22,069 bases of DNA from Bacteroidia bacterium (GCA_019454865.1 JACFNJ010000015.1:1-22069), one strand, 5' to 3'. Positions 7,322 to 14,493 are shown, counted from the stretch's first letter. Notes: generated from the sequence alone by a model not told the origin. Program-made: numbers and translations.

Positions 7322-8617
7322 ATGGAAACTAAAACAACAAACTTGTTTGAAACAATAGCCGGAATGCAAAAGCAAGCTATTGAAAACTTAACAAATGCTA
7401 CAGAGCAAATGCAAAAAAATTTATTTAATAACAACGCATTTGATTCAGAAACATTTAAAAAATGGTACGATTCACAAATGGCTTTCTTTAACAAGTCGGC
7501 TGAAAATAAAAACAACGCTAATCCAATGGAATTTTTCAATACTTGGATGAATGGCCAGATGAATATGGCTAAAGCTTGGGTTGATGCATCGAATAATCCT
7601 TTCATGAAAAACAACATGAACATGACAGACGACATGAAAAAGAATTATGAGCAATTATTATCATTCTTCTCTAACTGGAGCAACACAATGAATTCAACTT
7701 ACAGCGAAATGTTAAAAAACTTTAACGCTGGAAGTACAAATAAAGACGCATTTTCAGGCATGTTTAATAATGCAGAAGTGTATATGAAAATGTTTCAATT
7801 ATGGATGCCAATGTTAAAATCAATACAAGACAAAACATTTACTCCTGAAACTTTCCAATCGATGTTTAATGTAGCAATATTTAAAGACATCATGGATAAA
7901 ATGTTCAACATGCAACCGGATTTCATGAAAAACATGACTGAAGAAGCTAAAGCTAATGGATATAAATTAATGGATTTTAGCAAATCATCATTTGATAATT
8001 TCAAAAACATGATGACAACTTCATTGCCTAATGCAAATGAGATGTTTAAAAACATGTACGATAATTATACCAAGGCTAATACTGAAATGAATAATGCATT
8101 AGCTCCATTTATGAAACTTGTATCTGCCGGTGTTGCTAAGCAAGAAGCTGAAAACATGCAAGAACTTGTTAATGAGTTTAACTTATTTAACATGAAAAAT
8201 GCACAAATGCAGTATATGATTTATACTACCGGGTTAAAAGCTATGGATGATTTTGCTGCCTCAATTTACAACAAAGTAAGAAATGGTGAGGAGATAACAA
8301 GTTTTTTGAATTTATACAGCGAATGGTTAAGTACAAATGATAAAACATTTGTTTCATTATTTGAGTCGGATGAATATTCAACAATGCAATCGGGTTTAAA
8401 TTCATTTGGCATGAAATTAAAACGTAATATTGATTTGCAAATGGAAAAAGCATTTGCTAATATGCCGTTAATAAATCGCTCGGAGATGGATGCGTTATAT
8501 AAAACTATTTATGAGTTAAAAAAACGTATCAGCACTTTAGAAAAACAAATTGAAGAAAGTGCAACACCATCAGTAAGTGAAGCTAAAACTTCAGCTAAAA
8601 GAGCAGGAAAAAACTAA
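7322..8617 (+). CDS. phaE: Class III PHA synthase subunit PhaE-like, with a long phasin-like N-terminus
   Basis: A 431-aa soluble, Asn/Met/Lys-rich, helix-forming protein directly upstream of phaC. The C-terminal part (about 327-412) resembles PhaE: LYSEWLSTNDKTF, then DEYSTMQSGLNSFG, then INRSEMDALYKTIYELKKR with a short coiled coil at 388-412. PhaE is the non-catalytic partner that activates class III PhaC on the granule surface. The N-terminal 60 or so residues (repeated Gln/Asn/Lys amphipathic helix, ETIAGMQKQAIENLTNATEQ) are reminiscent of phasins that coat PHA granules. The total length is larger than typical PhaE proteins of about 360 aa. The tail is Ala/Lys-rich (AKTSAKRAGKN). The start follows a putative -7 box, and phaC begins 11 nt after the stop. 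Function is inferred from C-terminal similarity and gene order; the N-terminal role is speculative. Confidence 0.8.
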   Translation: METKTTNLFETIAGMQKQAIENLTNATEQMQKNLFNNNAFDSETFKKWYDSQMAFFNKSAENKNNANPMEFFNTWMNGQMNMAKAWVDASNNPFMKNNMNMTDDMKKNYEQLLSFFSNWSNTMNSTYSEMLKNFNAGSTNKDAFSGMFNNAEVYMKMFQLWMPMLKSIQDKTFTPETFQSMFNVAIFKDIMDKMFNMQPDFMKNMTEEAKANGYKLMDFSKSSFDNFKNMMTTSLPNANEMFKNMYDNYTKANTEMNNALAPFMKLVSAGVAKQEAENMQELVNEFNLFNMKNAQMQYMIYTTGLKAMDDFAASIYNKVRNGEEITSFLNLYSEWLSTNDKTFVSLFESDEYSTMQSGLNSFGMKLKRNIDLQMEKAFANMPLINRSEMDALYKTIYELKKRISTLEKQIEESATPSVSEAKTSAKRAGKN

Positions 8618-8628
8618 AATATTAAATT

Positions 8629-9690
8629 ATGAACAATATGGTAAATAGTTCTGAAGTGTTACAAGAAATGCTTAAAACAAGTGAGCAGCTTGTAAAAGGC
8701 TATGAAACATTGCAGAATTTGGGAGAAGTAGAAGTAGCAACAACTCCAAAAGAATTAGTGTGGCAAAGTGATTTGGTAAAATTGTATCACTACAAACGCG
8801 ATACACCTGCTAAATCAAAAATTCCTGTATTGGTTTCGTTTGCCATAATGAATCGCCATGATGTATTGGATTTACAGCCGGACAGAAGTTTGATGAAAAA
8901 GCTTTTGGAAGAAGGTTTAGATATTTACATTATGGATTGGGGATATCCTCAAAAACAGCACCGTTACTTAACACTTGAAGATTATATTTTAGGATTTATG
9001 AATGATGCTGTTGATTTTGTTAGAAGAACAACAAAAAGCGAAAAAATCCATAAAATGGGAATTTGCCAAGGTGGAACATTTAGTGCAATTTATGCTTCAA
9101 TTTTTCCGGAAAAAATTCAAACGTTAACAACTTATGTTGCACCGTATGATTTTTCGGGAAATGAAAACATGTTGTATAAATGGACGAAGGAACTGGATGT
9201 GGATGCAATGGTAGATGCAATGGGTGTAATACCGGCAGATATGATTAACAATGCTTTTTCAATGCTAAAACCAAGCATGGATATTGCTAAATATATAGGA
9301 GTAATGGGTATGCTTGATGATAAAGCAAAAATGGAGAATTTCCTTAGAATGGAAATGTGGAAAGCTGATACACCGGATTTAGCAGGCGAAATGTTTCGCA
9401 AATACATTAAAGATCTTTGGCGGGACAATAAGCTTATTAAAGGTGAAATGGAATTAGGTGCACATAAAGTAAATTTAAAAAATGTTACTATGCCTTTCTT
9501 AAACATTTATGCAACTGAAGATAACATTATACCAAATAGTTCAACCATTCCGGCTAATGATGCTGTTGGCTCAAAGGACAAAGAAAATTATGCTTTTGGC
9601 GGAGGACATATTGGTGTATTTGTTGGAGGAAAATCACAAAAAGAACTTGCACCTAAAGTAGCTAAATGGGTTATTGAAAGGTCAAAATAA
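8629..9690 (+). CDS. phaC: Class III polyhydroxyalkanoate synthase, catalytic subunit PhaC
   Basis: A 353-aa alpha/beta-hydrolase-fold polymerase, the usual length for class III PhaC. The lipase-like box is G144-I-C146-Q-G, with cysteine instead of serine as nucleophile, the hallmark of PHA synthases. The expected catalytic aspartate is D298 (YATEDNIIPN) and the histidine is H327 (GGGHIGVF). PDRSL and YIMDWGYP are family motifs near residues 84-107. It polymerises (R)-3-hydroxyacyl-CoA, typically C3-C5 units, in complex with PhaE at the granule surface. The gene follows the phaE-like gene by 11 nt, so the two are translated from one message. A compact terminator lies about 30 nt downstream, ending the operon. 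Confidence 0.94.
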   Translation: MNNMVNSSEVLQEMLKTSEQLVKGYETLQNLGEVEVATTPKELVWQSDLVKLYHYKRDTPAKSKIPVLVSFAIMNRHDVLDLQPDRSLMKKLLEEGLDIYIMDWGYPQKQHRYLTLEDYILGFMNDAVDFVRRTTKSEKIHKMGICQGGTFSAIYASIFPEKIQTLTTYVAPYDFSGNENMLYKWTKELDVDAMVDAMGVIPADMINNAFSMLKPSMDIAKYIGVMGMLDDKAKMENFLRMEMWKADTPDLAGEMFRKYIKDLWRDNKLIKGEMELGAHKVNLKNVTMPFLNIYATEDNIIPNSSTIPANDAVGSKDKENYAFGGGHIGVFVGGKSQKELAPKVAKWVIERSK

Positions 9691-9718
9691 AAATTTGAAA
9701 AAAATAATATCATAAACT

Positions 9719-9744
9719 AAAGCGTACATTTGTACGCTTTTTTT
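9719..9744 (+). terminator. Rho-independent terminator after phaC
   Basis: AAAGCGTAC (9719-9727) pairs perfectly with GTACGCTTT (9732-9740) around ATTT, followed by a run of seven T (9738-9744). It separates the PHA synthase operon from the hydrolase, whose ATG is only 5 nt after the T-run. Confidence 0.9.
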
Positions 9745-9749
9745 ATTTC

Positions 9750-10619
9750 ATGACAATACATAAAGTTAAATATCCTTTTGCAGTAAAACATCTATCAATT
9801 CATGATTCTATTGATGTAGCATATTGTGATGAAGGAAATGGCGAGCAAACATTAGTTTTTATACATGGCTTGGCTAATTATTTGTCATCATGGAAGTATC
9901 AAATAAAAACACTAAAAAATAAATTTCGTTGTGTTGCAATGGACCTGCCCGGTAATGGTTTATCATCAAGGGGCGACTATCCGTATTCAATGTTTTTTTA
10001 TGCAGAATGTGTATATAAATTAATCGAACAATTGAATTTAAAAAATGTTGTTATTTGTGGTCATTCGATGGGTGGACAAATAGCAATAATTTTAGCATTG
10101 CGTTATCCGCATCTTATTGAAAAATTAATTCTTATTGCACCAGCCGGATTCGAGAATTTTAATTCAAGAGACGTTTTGTTGTTTGAACAAGGACTAAGTT
10201 TTGGAAATATGTTTTATTCCGATGAGACAGGTATTGAATCATCCATTATGCAAAGTTTTTATACGCCCAATAATGAAGCTAATCATATAATATCTGATTT
10301 AAAAAACCTGTTGCAGAATCAATCATTAACTCAATGGAAAGCTATGTGCAAAGGTTCAATTATGGGAATGTTAAATGAGCAAGTAAGCCAGTATATCCAA
10401 AACATAACATGCAAAACACTAATTATATTTGGAAATAAAGACCATTTTATTCCCAATAAAATTTTACATCCTTTTCAAACCACTGAAGAAATTGCCAAAT
10501 TCGGTGAAGCAGTAATTATAAATTCAAAGTTATTGTTAGTACCAAATGCCGGTCATTTTGTACACATTGAAAAACATGATGTAGTAACCAATTCAATTAG
10601 TAGTTTTTTGCTTGATTAA
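9750..10619 (+). CDS. Alpha/beta hydrolase
   Basis: A 289-aa alpha/beta-hydrolase-fold enzyme without a signal peptide, so probably cytoplasmic. The nucleophile elbow is GHSMGG, with S106. The acid is likely D231 (FGNKDHFIPN) and the histidine H269 (PNAGHFVHIEKH). The early HG motif (FIHGLANYLSSW, residues 38-49) provides the oxyanion hole, and MDLPGNGLSS is a typical strand-loop. Serine esterases of this layout have many substrates. Position directly after phaC suggests mobilisation of PHA or hydroxyacyl esters, but this is a guess: no depolymerase-specific lipase box (G-L-S-x-G) or chitin/PHA-binding domain is visible. The gene starts immediately after a terminator, so it depends on read-through or on a promoter not recognised here. 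Confidence 0.85.
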   Translation: MTIHKVKYPFAVKHLSIHDSIDVAYCDEGNGEQTLVFIHGLANYLSSWKYQIKTLKNKFRCVAMDLPGNGLSSRGDYPYSMFFYAECVYKLIEQLNLKNVVICGHSMGGQIAIILALRYPHLIEKLILIAPAGFENFNSRDVLLFEQGLSFGNMFYSDETGIESSIMQSFYTPNNEANHIISDLKNLLQNQSLTQWKAMCKGSIMGMLNEQVSQYIQNITCKTLIIFGNKDHFIPNKILHPFQTTEEIAKFGEAVIINSKLLLVPNAGHFVHIEKHDVVTNSISSFLLD

Positions 10620-10639
10620 TTCTGCTTTTCCTTAATCAA
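10612..10639 (+). terminator. 8-bp dyad over the hydrolase stop codon
   Basis: TTGATTAA (10612-10619, including the stop codon) pairs perfectly with TTAATCAA (10632-10639) around a 12-nt loop. There is no T-run immediately after, so it is a weak terminator candidate. Its outer halves TTGAT and ATCAA also resemble FNR half-sites, but at 18-nt rather than 4-nt spacing. Confidence 0.35.
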
Positions 10640-10685
10640 TACATCATTTTTCAACATCAATTTCATTTTATTTTTCATTAAAAAA

Positions 10686-10704
10686 AACTATACTTGTTAT
10701 AGTT
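10686..10704. promoter_or_regulatory. Perfect dyad upstream of the FNR-like gene
   Basis: AACTATA (10686-10692) and TATAGTT (10698-10704) are perfect inverted arms separated by CTTGT, centred about 40 bp before the ATG. The 19-bp size suits a dimeric regulator, possibly for autoregulation, but it does not match the classical FNR box. The region upstream of the gene (10640-10735) is otherwise simple A/T-rich sequence, and no TAnnTTTG box was seen. Confidence 0.3.
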
Positions 10705-10735
10705 AATAGGTGTTTGATTAATTGGTAAAATGTAA

Positions 10736-11470
10736 ATGAATATTTCGCGTTACGATTGTATATATTGTAAAACAAGGGATTGTTCTATACTTAAAAATTG
10801 CAATTATGAAACCTTGCAGGCAATAAGCACATTTAAAGTATGTGGAGCAATAAAAGCCGGAGAACATTTATTTTCAGTAGGAGACGAGATTAATGATATC
10901 TTTTTCATTAAGAAAGGATTTATTAAAATTGAGTCAATGGGTAGAAACGGGCGACCATTAATACTCAAAATAGTTGGTAAAGGAGCTATTTTAGGTAGTA
11001 GAATTAATATCATTGATAAACATACCAAACACACATTTTCGGCAGTTGCAGGCTCTGATGTTGAATATTGTGCAGTTCCAAATAATGTATTTAAAGGAAT
11101 TGTAACCAAATCAGAAATATTAAAGCAGGAGATTATCAACCAGTCCATAACCGATTTGCATCATGCAGAGACCAAAGCAGCAAATCTTGCTCTTAAATCC
11201 GTTCGCGAAAACTTGGCAGAAGCACTATTAATGCTTGCAGAAGTGTATCGTTATGAAGATAAAAATCAAAGTTTTTCGATTAATTTTTGCAGACAAGACA
11301 TAGCCAATTTAATAGGAACCACAAAAGAACAAGTGTCCAAAATTTTAAAGGATTTTGAGAAAGAAGGATTGATAAAATGTACCGCAAAAAAGTTTCATTT
11401 TTTAAACATCGAAGGGTTATTGGCTCTTGCAAATAACGACCAAGCAATCACAGCCACTGGTAATTCATAA
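10736..11470 (+). CDS. Crp/Fnr-family regulator with FNR-type cysteines
   Basis: A 244-aa regulator with an N-terminal cyclic-nucleotide-binding-fold sensor domain (about 25-150) and a C-terminal winged helix-turn-helix. The N-terminus has C8, C11, C16 and C22; DCSILKNC resembles DCSISQLC of E. coli FNR as I remember it. C112, in VEYCAVPNNVF, falls where FNR has its central fourth ligand (VCEIPFETL). This suggests an oxygen- or NO-sensitive [4Fe-4S] cluster. The recognition helix TTKEQVSKILKDFEKEG has E198, S201 and K202 where FNR has E-x-x-S-R, so a target related to TTGAT half-sites is possible. It sits between PHA genes and a heme-copper respiratory cluster, making it a good candidate regulator of either. 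A terminator follows, so it is probably monocistronic. Confidence 0.88.
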   Translation: MNISRYDCIYCKTRDCSILKNCNYETLQAISTFKVCGAIKAGEHLFSVGDEINDIFFIKKGFIKIESMGRNGRPLILKIVGKGAILGSRINIIDKHTKHTFSAVAGSDVEYCAVPNNVFKGIVTKSEILKQEIINQSITDLHHAETKAANLALKSVRENLAEALLMLAEVYRYEDKNQSFSINFCRQDIANLIGTTKEQVSKILKDFEKEGLIKCTAKKFHFLNIEGLLALANNDQAITATGNS

Positions 11471-11494
11471 AACTTTCTGACCATTTGATTACAT

Positions 11495-11518
11495 AAAAAA
11501 TACGAAATCGTATTTTTT
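11495..11518. terminator. Rho-independent terminator after the FNR-like gene
   Basis: AAAAAATACG (11495-11504) pairs perfectly with CGTATTTTTT (11509-11518) around AAAT. The stem is AT-rich but ends in a T-run; the A-run on the left could also serve the opposite strand. It isolates the regulator from the respiratory operon. Confidence 0.8.
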
Positions 11519-11564
11519 CATACATTTTTAGTTGAATCTCCGCAGAACCCTTTCGGTTTGCGAA

Positions 11565-11572
11565 TAGTTTTG
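11565..11572 (+). promoter_or_regulatory. Putative -7 element (TAGTTTTG) for the respiratory cluster
   Basis: TAGTTTTG fits TAnnTTTG and lies 43 nt before the first ATG of the cluster, after the upstream terminator. No TTG is seen 19-21 nt upstream; an activator might compensate, but no full FNR box was found. Confidence 0.4.
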
Positions 11573-11615
11573 TTTATGATTTTTTAAATATCTAACATTT
11601 TAAATTATAAACAAT

Positions 11616-11801
11616 ATGGACCAAGAACAACAACCCGAAAGCAAACCTACCCCTTTTTACAGGATGATAATGGATGACTTTATGTTATTATTATTTCTTG
11701 GGGTAACCATCTATGCAATCTTTTATCTGTTATGGGGAGTAATGGAATTATCCAATCTTCCCGGGATACCGGATGAAATAAAACAAAATTTATTAAAGTA
11801 A
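11616..11801 (+). CDS. Small single-helix membrane protein, possible accessory subunit of the heme-copper enzyme
   Basis: A 61-aa protein: a charged, proline-containing N-terminal 20 residues (MDQEQQPESKPTPFYR), one hydrophobic helix at about 21-43 (FMLLLFLGVTIYAIFYLLW), and a short polar tail. No family is recognised. It is the first gene of the cluster, 29 nt before the CuA subunit. Small one-helix subunits (for example the subunit IIa of ba3 oxidases, or CcoQ/CcoH-like proteins) are common in heme-copper complexes. That makes an assembly or structural subunit likely, but this is by position and size only. Confidence 0.7.
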   Translation: MDQEQQPESKPTPFYRMIMDDFMLLLFLGVTIYAIFYLLWGVMELSNLPGIPDEIKQNLLK

Positions 11802-11830
11802 TCTATTTCAAATCTTAAATCTAAATTATT

Positions 11831-12754
11831 ATGAGTTTATTAAGTCCTAAAGAAGGTTGGTACGACACTAAAGTTTCCAAAGATGAAAAGATGTGGATGG
11901 TAATTGCGTTAATCCTTTGCTTGATGATGTTTGTGTGGATGATATTGTGGCATGTTTACGGAAAACAAAATCCATCTAGTACAACTTACCGTACTACAAC
12001 TACCGAGTTTGCTCAATTAACTGAAGCATACATAAAGCGCAATATGATAGGTATGGATAATGGTATTCCTGTTGTACGTCCGGAGCCAAATAGTGAGGTG
12101 TTTTTAATGGCAGAAATGTGGAGATGGAGTCCGGTGCTTATATTAGTAAAAGACCAATCCTATAACTTCCATATTTCGTCAAAAGATATTGTGCATGGTT
12201 TTTCTCTTCAGCCGGTAAATATGAATTTTCAGGTATATCCCGGTTACGATTATGTTTTACGTTTTAAGCCAACCGAACTTGGTGAGTTTAAAATTGTTTG
12301 TAATGAGTTTTGTGGAATCGGGCATCATACCATGATAGGTAAAGTTGTGGTAATAGAAAACGAAGAAGACCTGGCAAAGTATGGTTACGATAAGATGAAG
12401 AAAGCACCGGAGGCTGCTGTTGAAGAAGGTGCAGAAAAGCCATTAACAGAGTCGGAAAAAGTTATTTTGGGTGAACAACTTTATAACCTTAAAGGTTGTG
12501 TTGCATGCCATAAAACTGATGGCTCGGCAGTATTAGCACCGGCTTGGAATGGCTTATACGGTAAGAGTGAAAAAGTAAAAGAAAGCGGTAAAGAAATGGA
12601 AATATCAGTAGATGATGAGTACATACGCGAATCTATTATCGAACCACAAAAGAAAATTGCAGTTGGATTTGAAAAAGCAATAATGCCTGTAACTCCAATG
12701 AATGATAAAGAAATCGATCAAATAATTGCATATATAAAATCATTGAAAAATTAA
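11831..12754 (+). CDS. Heme-copper oxidase-type subunit II: CuA domain fused to cytochrome c
   Basis: A 307-aa protein with one membrane helix (about 21-43), a periplasmic cupredoxin domain and a C-terminal cytochrome c domain. All CuA ligands are visible: H122, then C157-N-E159-F-C161-GIG-H165-HT-M168. The heme c site is C223-VA-C226-H227, with M285 (AIMPVTP) as likely sixth ligand, and an acidic linker joins the domains at about 190-208. It should accept electrons from a soluble or membrane cytochrome c or cupredoxin and pass them to subunit I. Only one transmembrane helix is present, unlike classic aa3 subunit II (two helices). The fused cytochrome c is seen in caa3-type and in some NO reductases with CuA. 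It is followed 18 nt later by subunit I. Confidence 0.93.
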   Translation: MSLLSPKEGWYDTKVSKDEKMWMVIALILCLMMFVWMILWHVYGKQNPSSTTYRTTTTEFAQLTEAYIKRNMIGMDNGIPVVRPEPNSEVFLMAEMWRWSPVLILVKDQSYNFHISSKDIVHGFSLQPVNMNFQVYPGYDYVLRFKPTELGEFKIVCNEFCGIGHHTMIGKVVVIENEEDLAKYGYDKMKKAPEAAVEEGAEKPLTESEKVILGEQLYNLKGCVACHKTDGSAVLAPAWNGLYGKSEKVKESGKEMEISVDDEYIRESIIEPQKKIAVGFEKAIMPVTPMNDKEIDQIIAYIKSLKN

Positions 12755-12772
12755 TCTTAATAATAAAATACT

Positions 12773-14440
12773 ATGTTTCGTACTTGTGATATAACCGGGT
12801 TTAAAGTTGATTTACAATCAGAAAAACTCATTAGATATAATGCGGTTTTTGCCGTAATTTCATTACTGTTTGCAGTTGTTGCTGCACTTTTATTGGTACT
12901 TACCCGCTATCAGCCCATTCACTTATTGGGTGCTGAGTGGTATTATCGTTTGGTTACTTTTCATGGGCTTAATGCTTTAATTTTTTGGATAATATTTTTT
13001 GAAATTGCCGGATTGTATTTTGGTTCAACCGTAATTTTAAATACACGATTCTGTTCTCCTAAAACAGGATGGTGGGCATTTGCATTAATGGTTGCCGGAT
13101 TGGTAATAACAAATATTATAATATTAATGGGTAAGGCAGATGTGATGCTTACATCATACACACCATTAAAAGCTCATCCTTTATACTATCTTGGTATAAT
13201 ACTTTTTGCTGTAGGTGCATTGATTGGTGTAATCTTGTTTTTTGGTAATTTAATGATTGCAAGACGTGAAAAAACCTATGGCGAAACCATGCCATTGGTT
13301 GCTTATGGATTAATGACTGCAGCTATTATTGCTGTTATTACATTGGCTACGGGTGCAATAATTTACATTCCTACTTTCCTTTGGTCGTTAGGTTTAATTA
13401 ATAATATTGACCCTGCAATGTATAAGTTAATTTGGTGGGGACTGGGTCATTCCTCACAACAAATAAATGTTGCTGCAATGGTTTCTATTTGGTACATGAC
13501 ATCGTTTTTGTCCGTTGGTGGAACTTCAATAAACGAAAAGGTTTCTCGTTCAGCATTTGTGCTCTATATCTTATTTATTTGTCTAGCATCAGCACACCAT
13601 TTATTAACTGACCCTGGAGTAAGTAGTGCATGGAAAGTGTGGAACACAAGTTATGCAATGTATTTGGCTGTACTTGCTTCTATGATTCATGCTTTTGCCG
13701 TACCTTCATCATTTGAGGTTGCTCAACGCAAATGGGGATACAACAAAGGATTATTTCAATGGTTATCCAAAGCACCGTGGGGAAATCCTGCTTTCTCTGC
13801 CATAATACTTGCTGTTATTGGTTTTGGATTTATAGGTGGAACTACCGGTGTTATTTTTGGAATGGAGCAAACCAATATTATTGTTCATAATACAATTGCA
13901 ATACCCGGACACTTTAAAGGTACTGTTGTAATTGGTACTACCCTAACTTTTATGGGTATTACTTACTACTTAATTCCTCTAATATTTAGAAGAAAAATTG
14001 TAGGGTTTAAACTTGCACAATGGCAACCTTGGTTGTTTTTTATTGGTATTGCATTGCTTTCAATAGGCATGATAGTTTTAGGTCAATTGGGTGTGCCAAG
14101 ACGCCATTGGGACAATACATTCTCCGGTGGACCATTTACACACAACTTTAATCCTGCTGTTGACTTTTTCTGGGTTATTACTTTGTTGGGTGGTATTATC
14201 GCTTTCTTGGCAACTTTAATTTGGATATTAATAGTTGTTGTTTCTGTTTTCTGGGGACCTAAAGTAAACGGGCCTCAAGATATGCAGCTTACTATATCAC
14301 CATTACCACCTGAAGGTAAGCCACACAAAGGCTTTGAAGCTCCGGGTACATTAGTACTTACGTTTTTATTCTTATTAGTTTTCTTAGCCTTATTCTTCCT
14401 TAATTGGAAATGGCTGGCAGCTACTTGGAATGTAAACTAA
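12773..14440 (+). CDS. Divergent heme-copper oxidoreductase subunit I (candidate NO reductase / non-canonical oxidase)
   Basis: A 555-aa polytopic protein with about 13-14 membrane helices. The low-spin heme His is H64 (TFHGLNAL). CuB ligands are H226 (WGLGHSSQQ) and H275-H276 (SAHHLLTDPG). The TM10 motif VHNTIAIPGHFKG has H372 and the high-spin heme ligand H380. Two canonical residues are replaced: position H226+4, the cross-linked Tyr of A- and B-family oxygen reductases, is Q230; and the second His of the HFH pair, normally the other low-spin heme ligand, is K382. Both codons were checked (caa at 13460-13462, aaa at 13916-13918). Such changes are reported in heme-copper families proposed to reduce NO, so an oxygen reductase label would be unsafe. 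Spacing of motifs is closest to the B (ba3-like) family. It is co-encoded with CuA subunit II and SCO. Confidence 0.9.
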   Translation: MFRTCDITGFKVDLQSEKLIRYNAVFAVISLLFAVVAALLLVLTRYQPIHLLGAEWYYRLVTFHGLNALIFWIIFFEIAGLYFGSTVILNTRFCSPKTGWWAFALMVAGLVITNIIILMGKADVMLTSYTPLKAHPLYYLGIILFAVGALIGVILFFGNLMIARREKTYGETMPLVAYGLMTAAIIAVITLATGAIIYIPTFLWSLGLINNIDPAMYKLIWWGLGHSSQQINVAAMVSIWYMTSFLSVGGTSINEKVSRSAFVLYILFICLASAHHLLTDPGVSSAWKVWNTSYAMYLAVLASMIHAFAVPSSFEVAQRKWGYNKGLFQWLSKAPWGNPAFSAIILAVIGFGFIGGTTGVIFGMEQTNIIVHNTIAIPGHFKGTVVIGTTLTFMGITYYLIPLIFRRKIVGFKLAQWQPWLFFIGIALLSIGMIVLGQLGVPRRHWDNTFSGGPFTHNFNPAVDFFWVITLLGGIIAFLATLIWILIVVVSVFWGPKVNGPQDMQLTISPLPPEGKPHKGFEAPGTLVLTFLFLLVFLALFFLNWKWLAATWNVN

Positions 14441-14459
14441 TTAACTAAATCAATAATTC

Positions 14460-14493
14460 AATAAGGGTTATTGTAGTAACAATAACCCTTATT
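14460..14493. repeat. Perfect 14-bp hairpin between subunit I and SCO genes
   Basis: AATAAGGGTTATTG (14460-14473) and CAATAACCCTTATT (14480-14493) are perfectly complementary around TAGTAA. It lies 20 nt after the subunit I stop and 12 nt before the SCO ATG. No T-run follows, so it may be a processing or attenuating hairpin that sets different levels for structural and assembly genes, or a bidirectional terminator of moderate strength. Confidence 0.65.

Noticed and set aside
7249..7635. 128-codon open frame on the minus strand across the phaE start
   Set aside because: It is antisense to the phaE-like gene and its promoter, Phe/Leu/Ser-rich as expected of a shadow frame in A/T-rich DNA, with no recognisable motif.
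9132..9506. 124-codon minus-strand frame inside phaC
   Set aside because: Shadow of a confidently identified gene; no family motif and no credible start context.
9750..10619. PHA depolymerase annotation for the hydrolase
   Set aside because: The nucleophile motif is a generic GHSMGG and no depolymerase-specific features are visible; only position supports the idea.
10804..11148. 114-codon minus-strand frame inside the FNR-like gene
   Set aside because: Fully within a well-supported regulator gene and without domain features.
11471..11615. Full FNR box (TTGAT-N4-ATCAA) upstream of the respiratory cluster
   Set aside because: Only a single TTGAT half-site (near 11486) precedes the terminator; no second half at correct spacing was found.
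12773..14440. Annotation as ordinary cbb3- or aa3-type oxygen reductase subunit I
   Set aside because: A CuA subunit II excludes cbb3, and the missing Tyr and second low-spin heme His argue against a standard aa3/ba3 oxidase.
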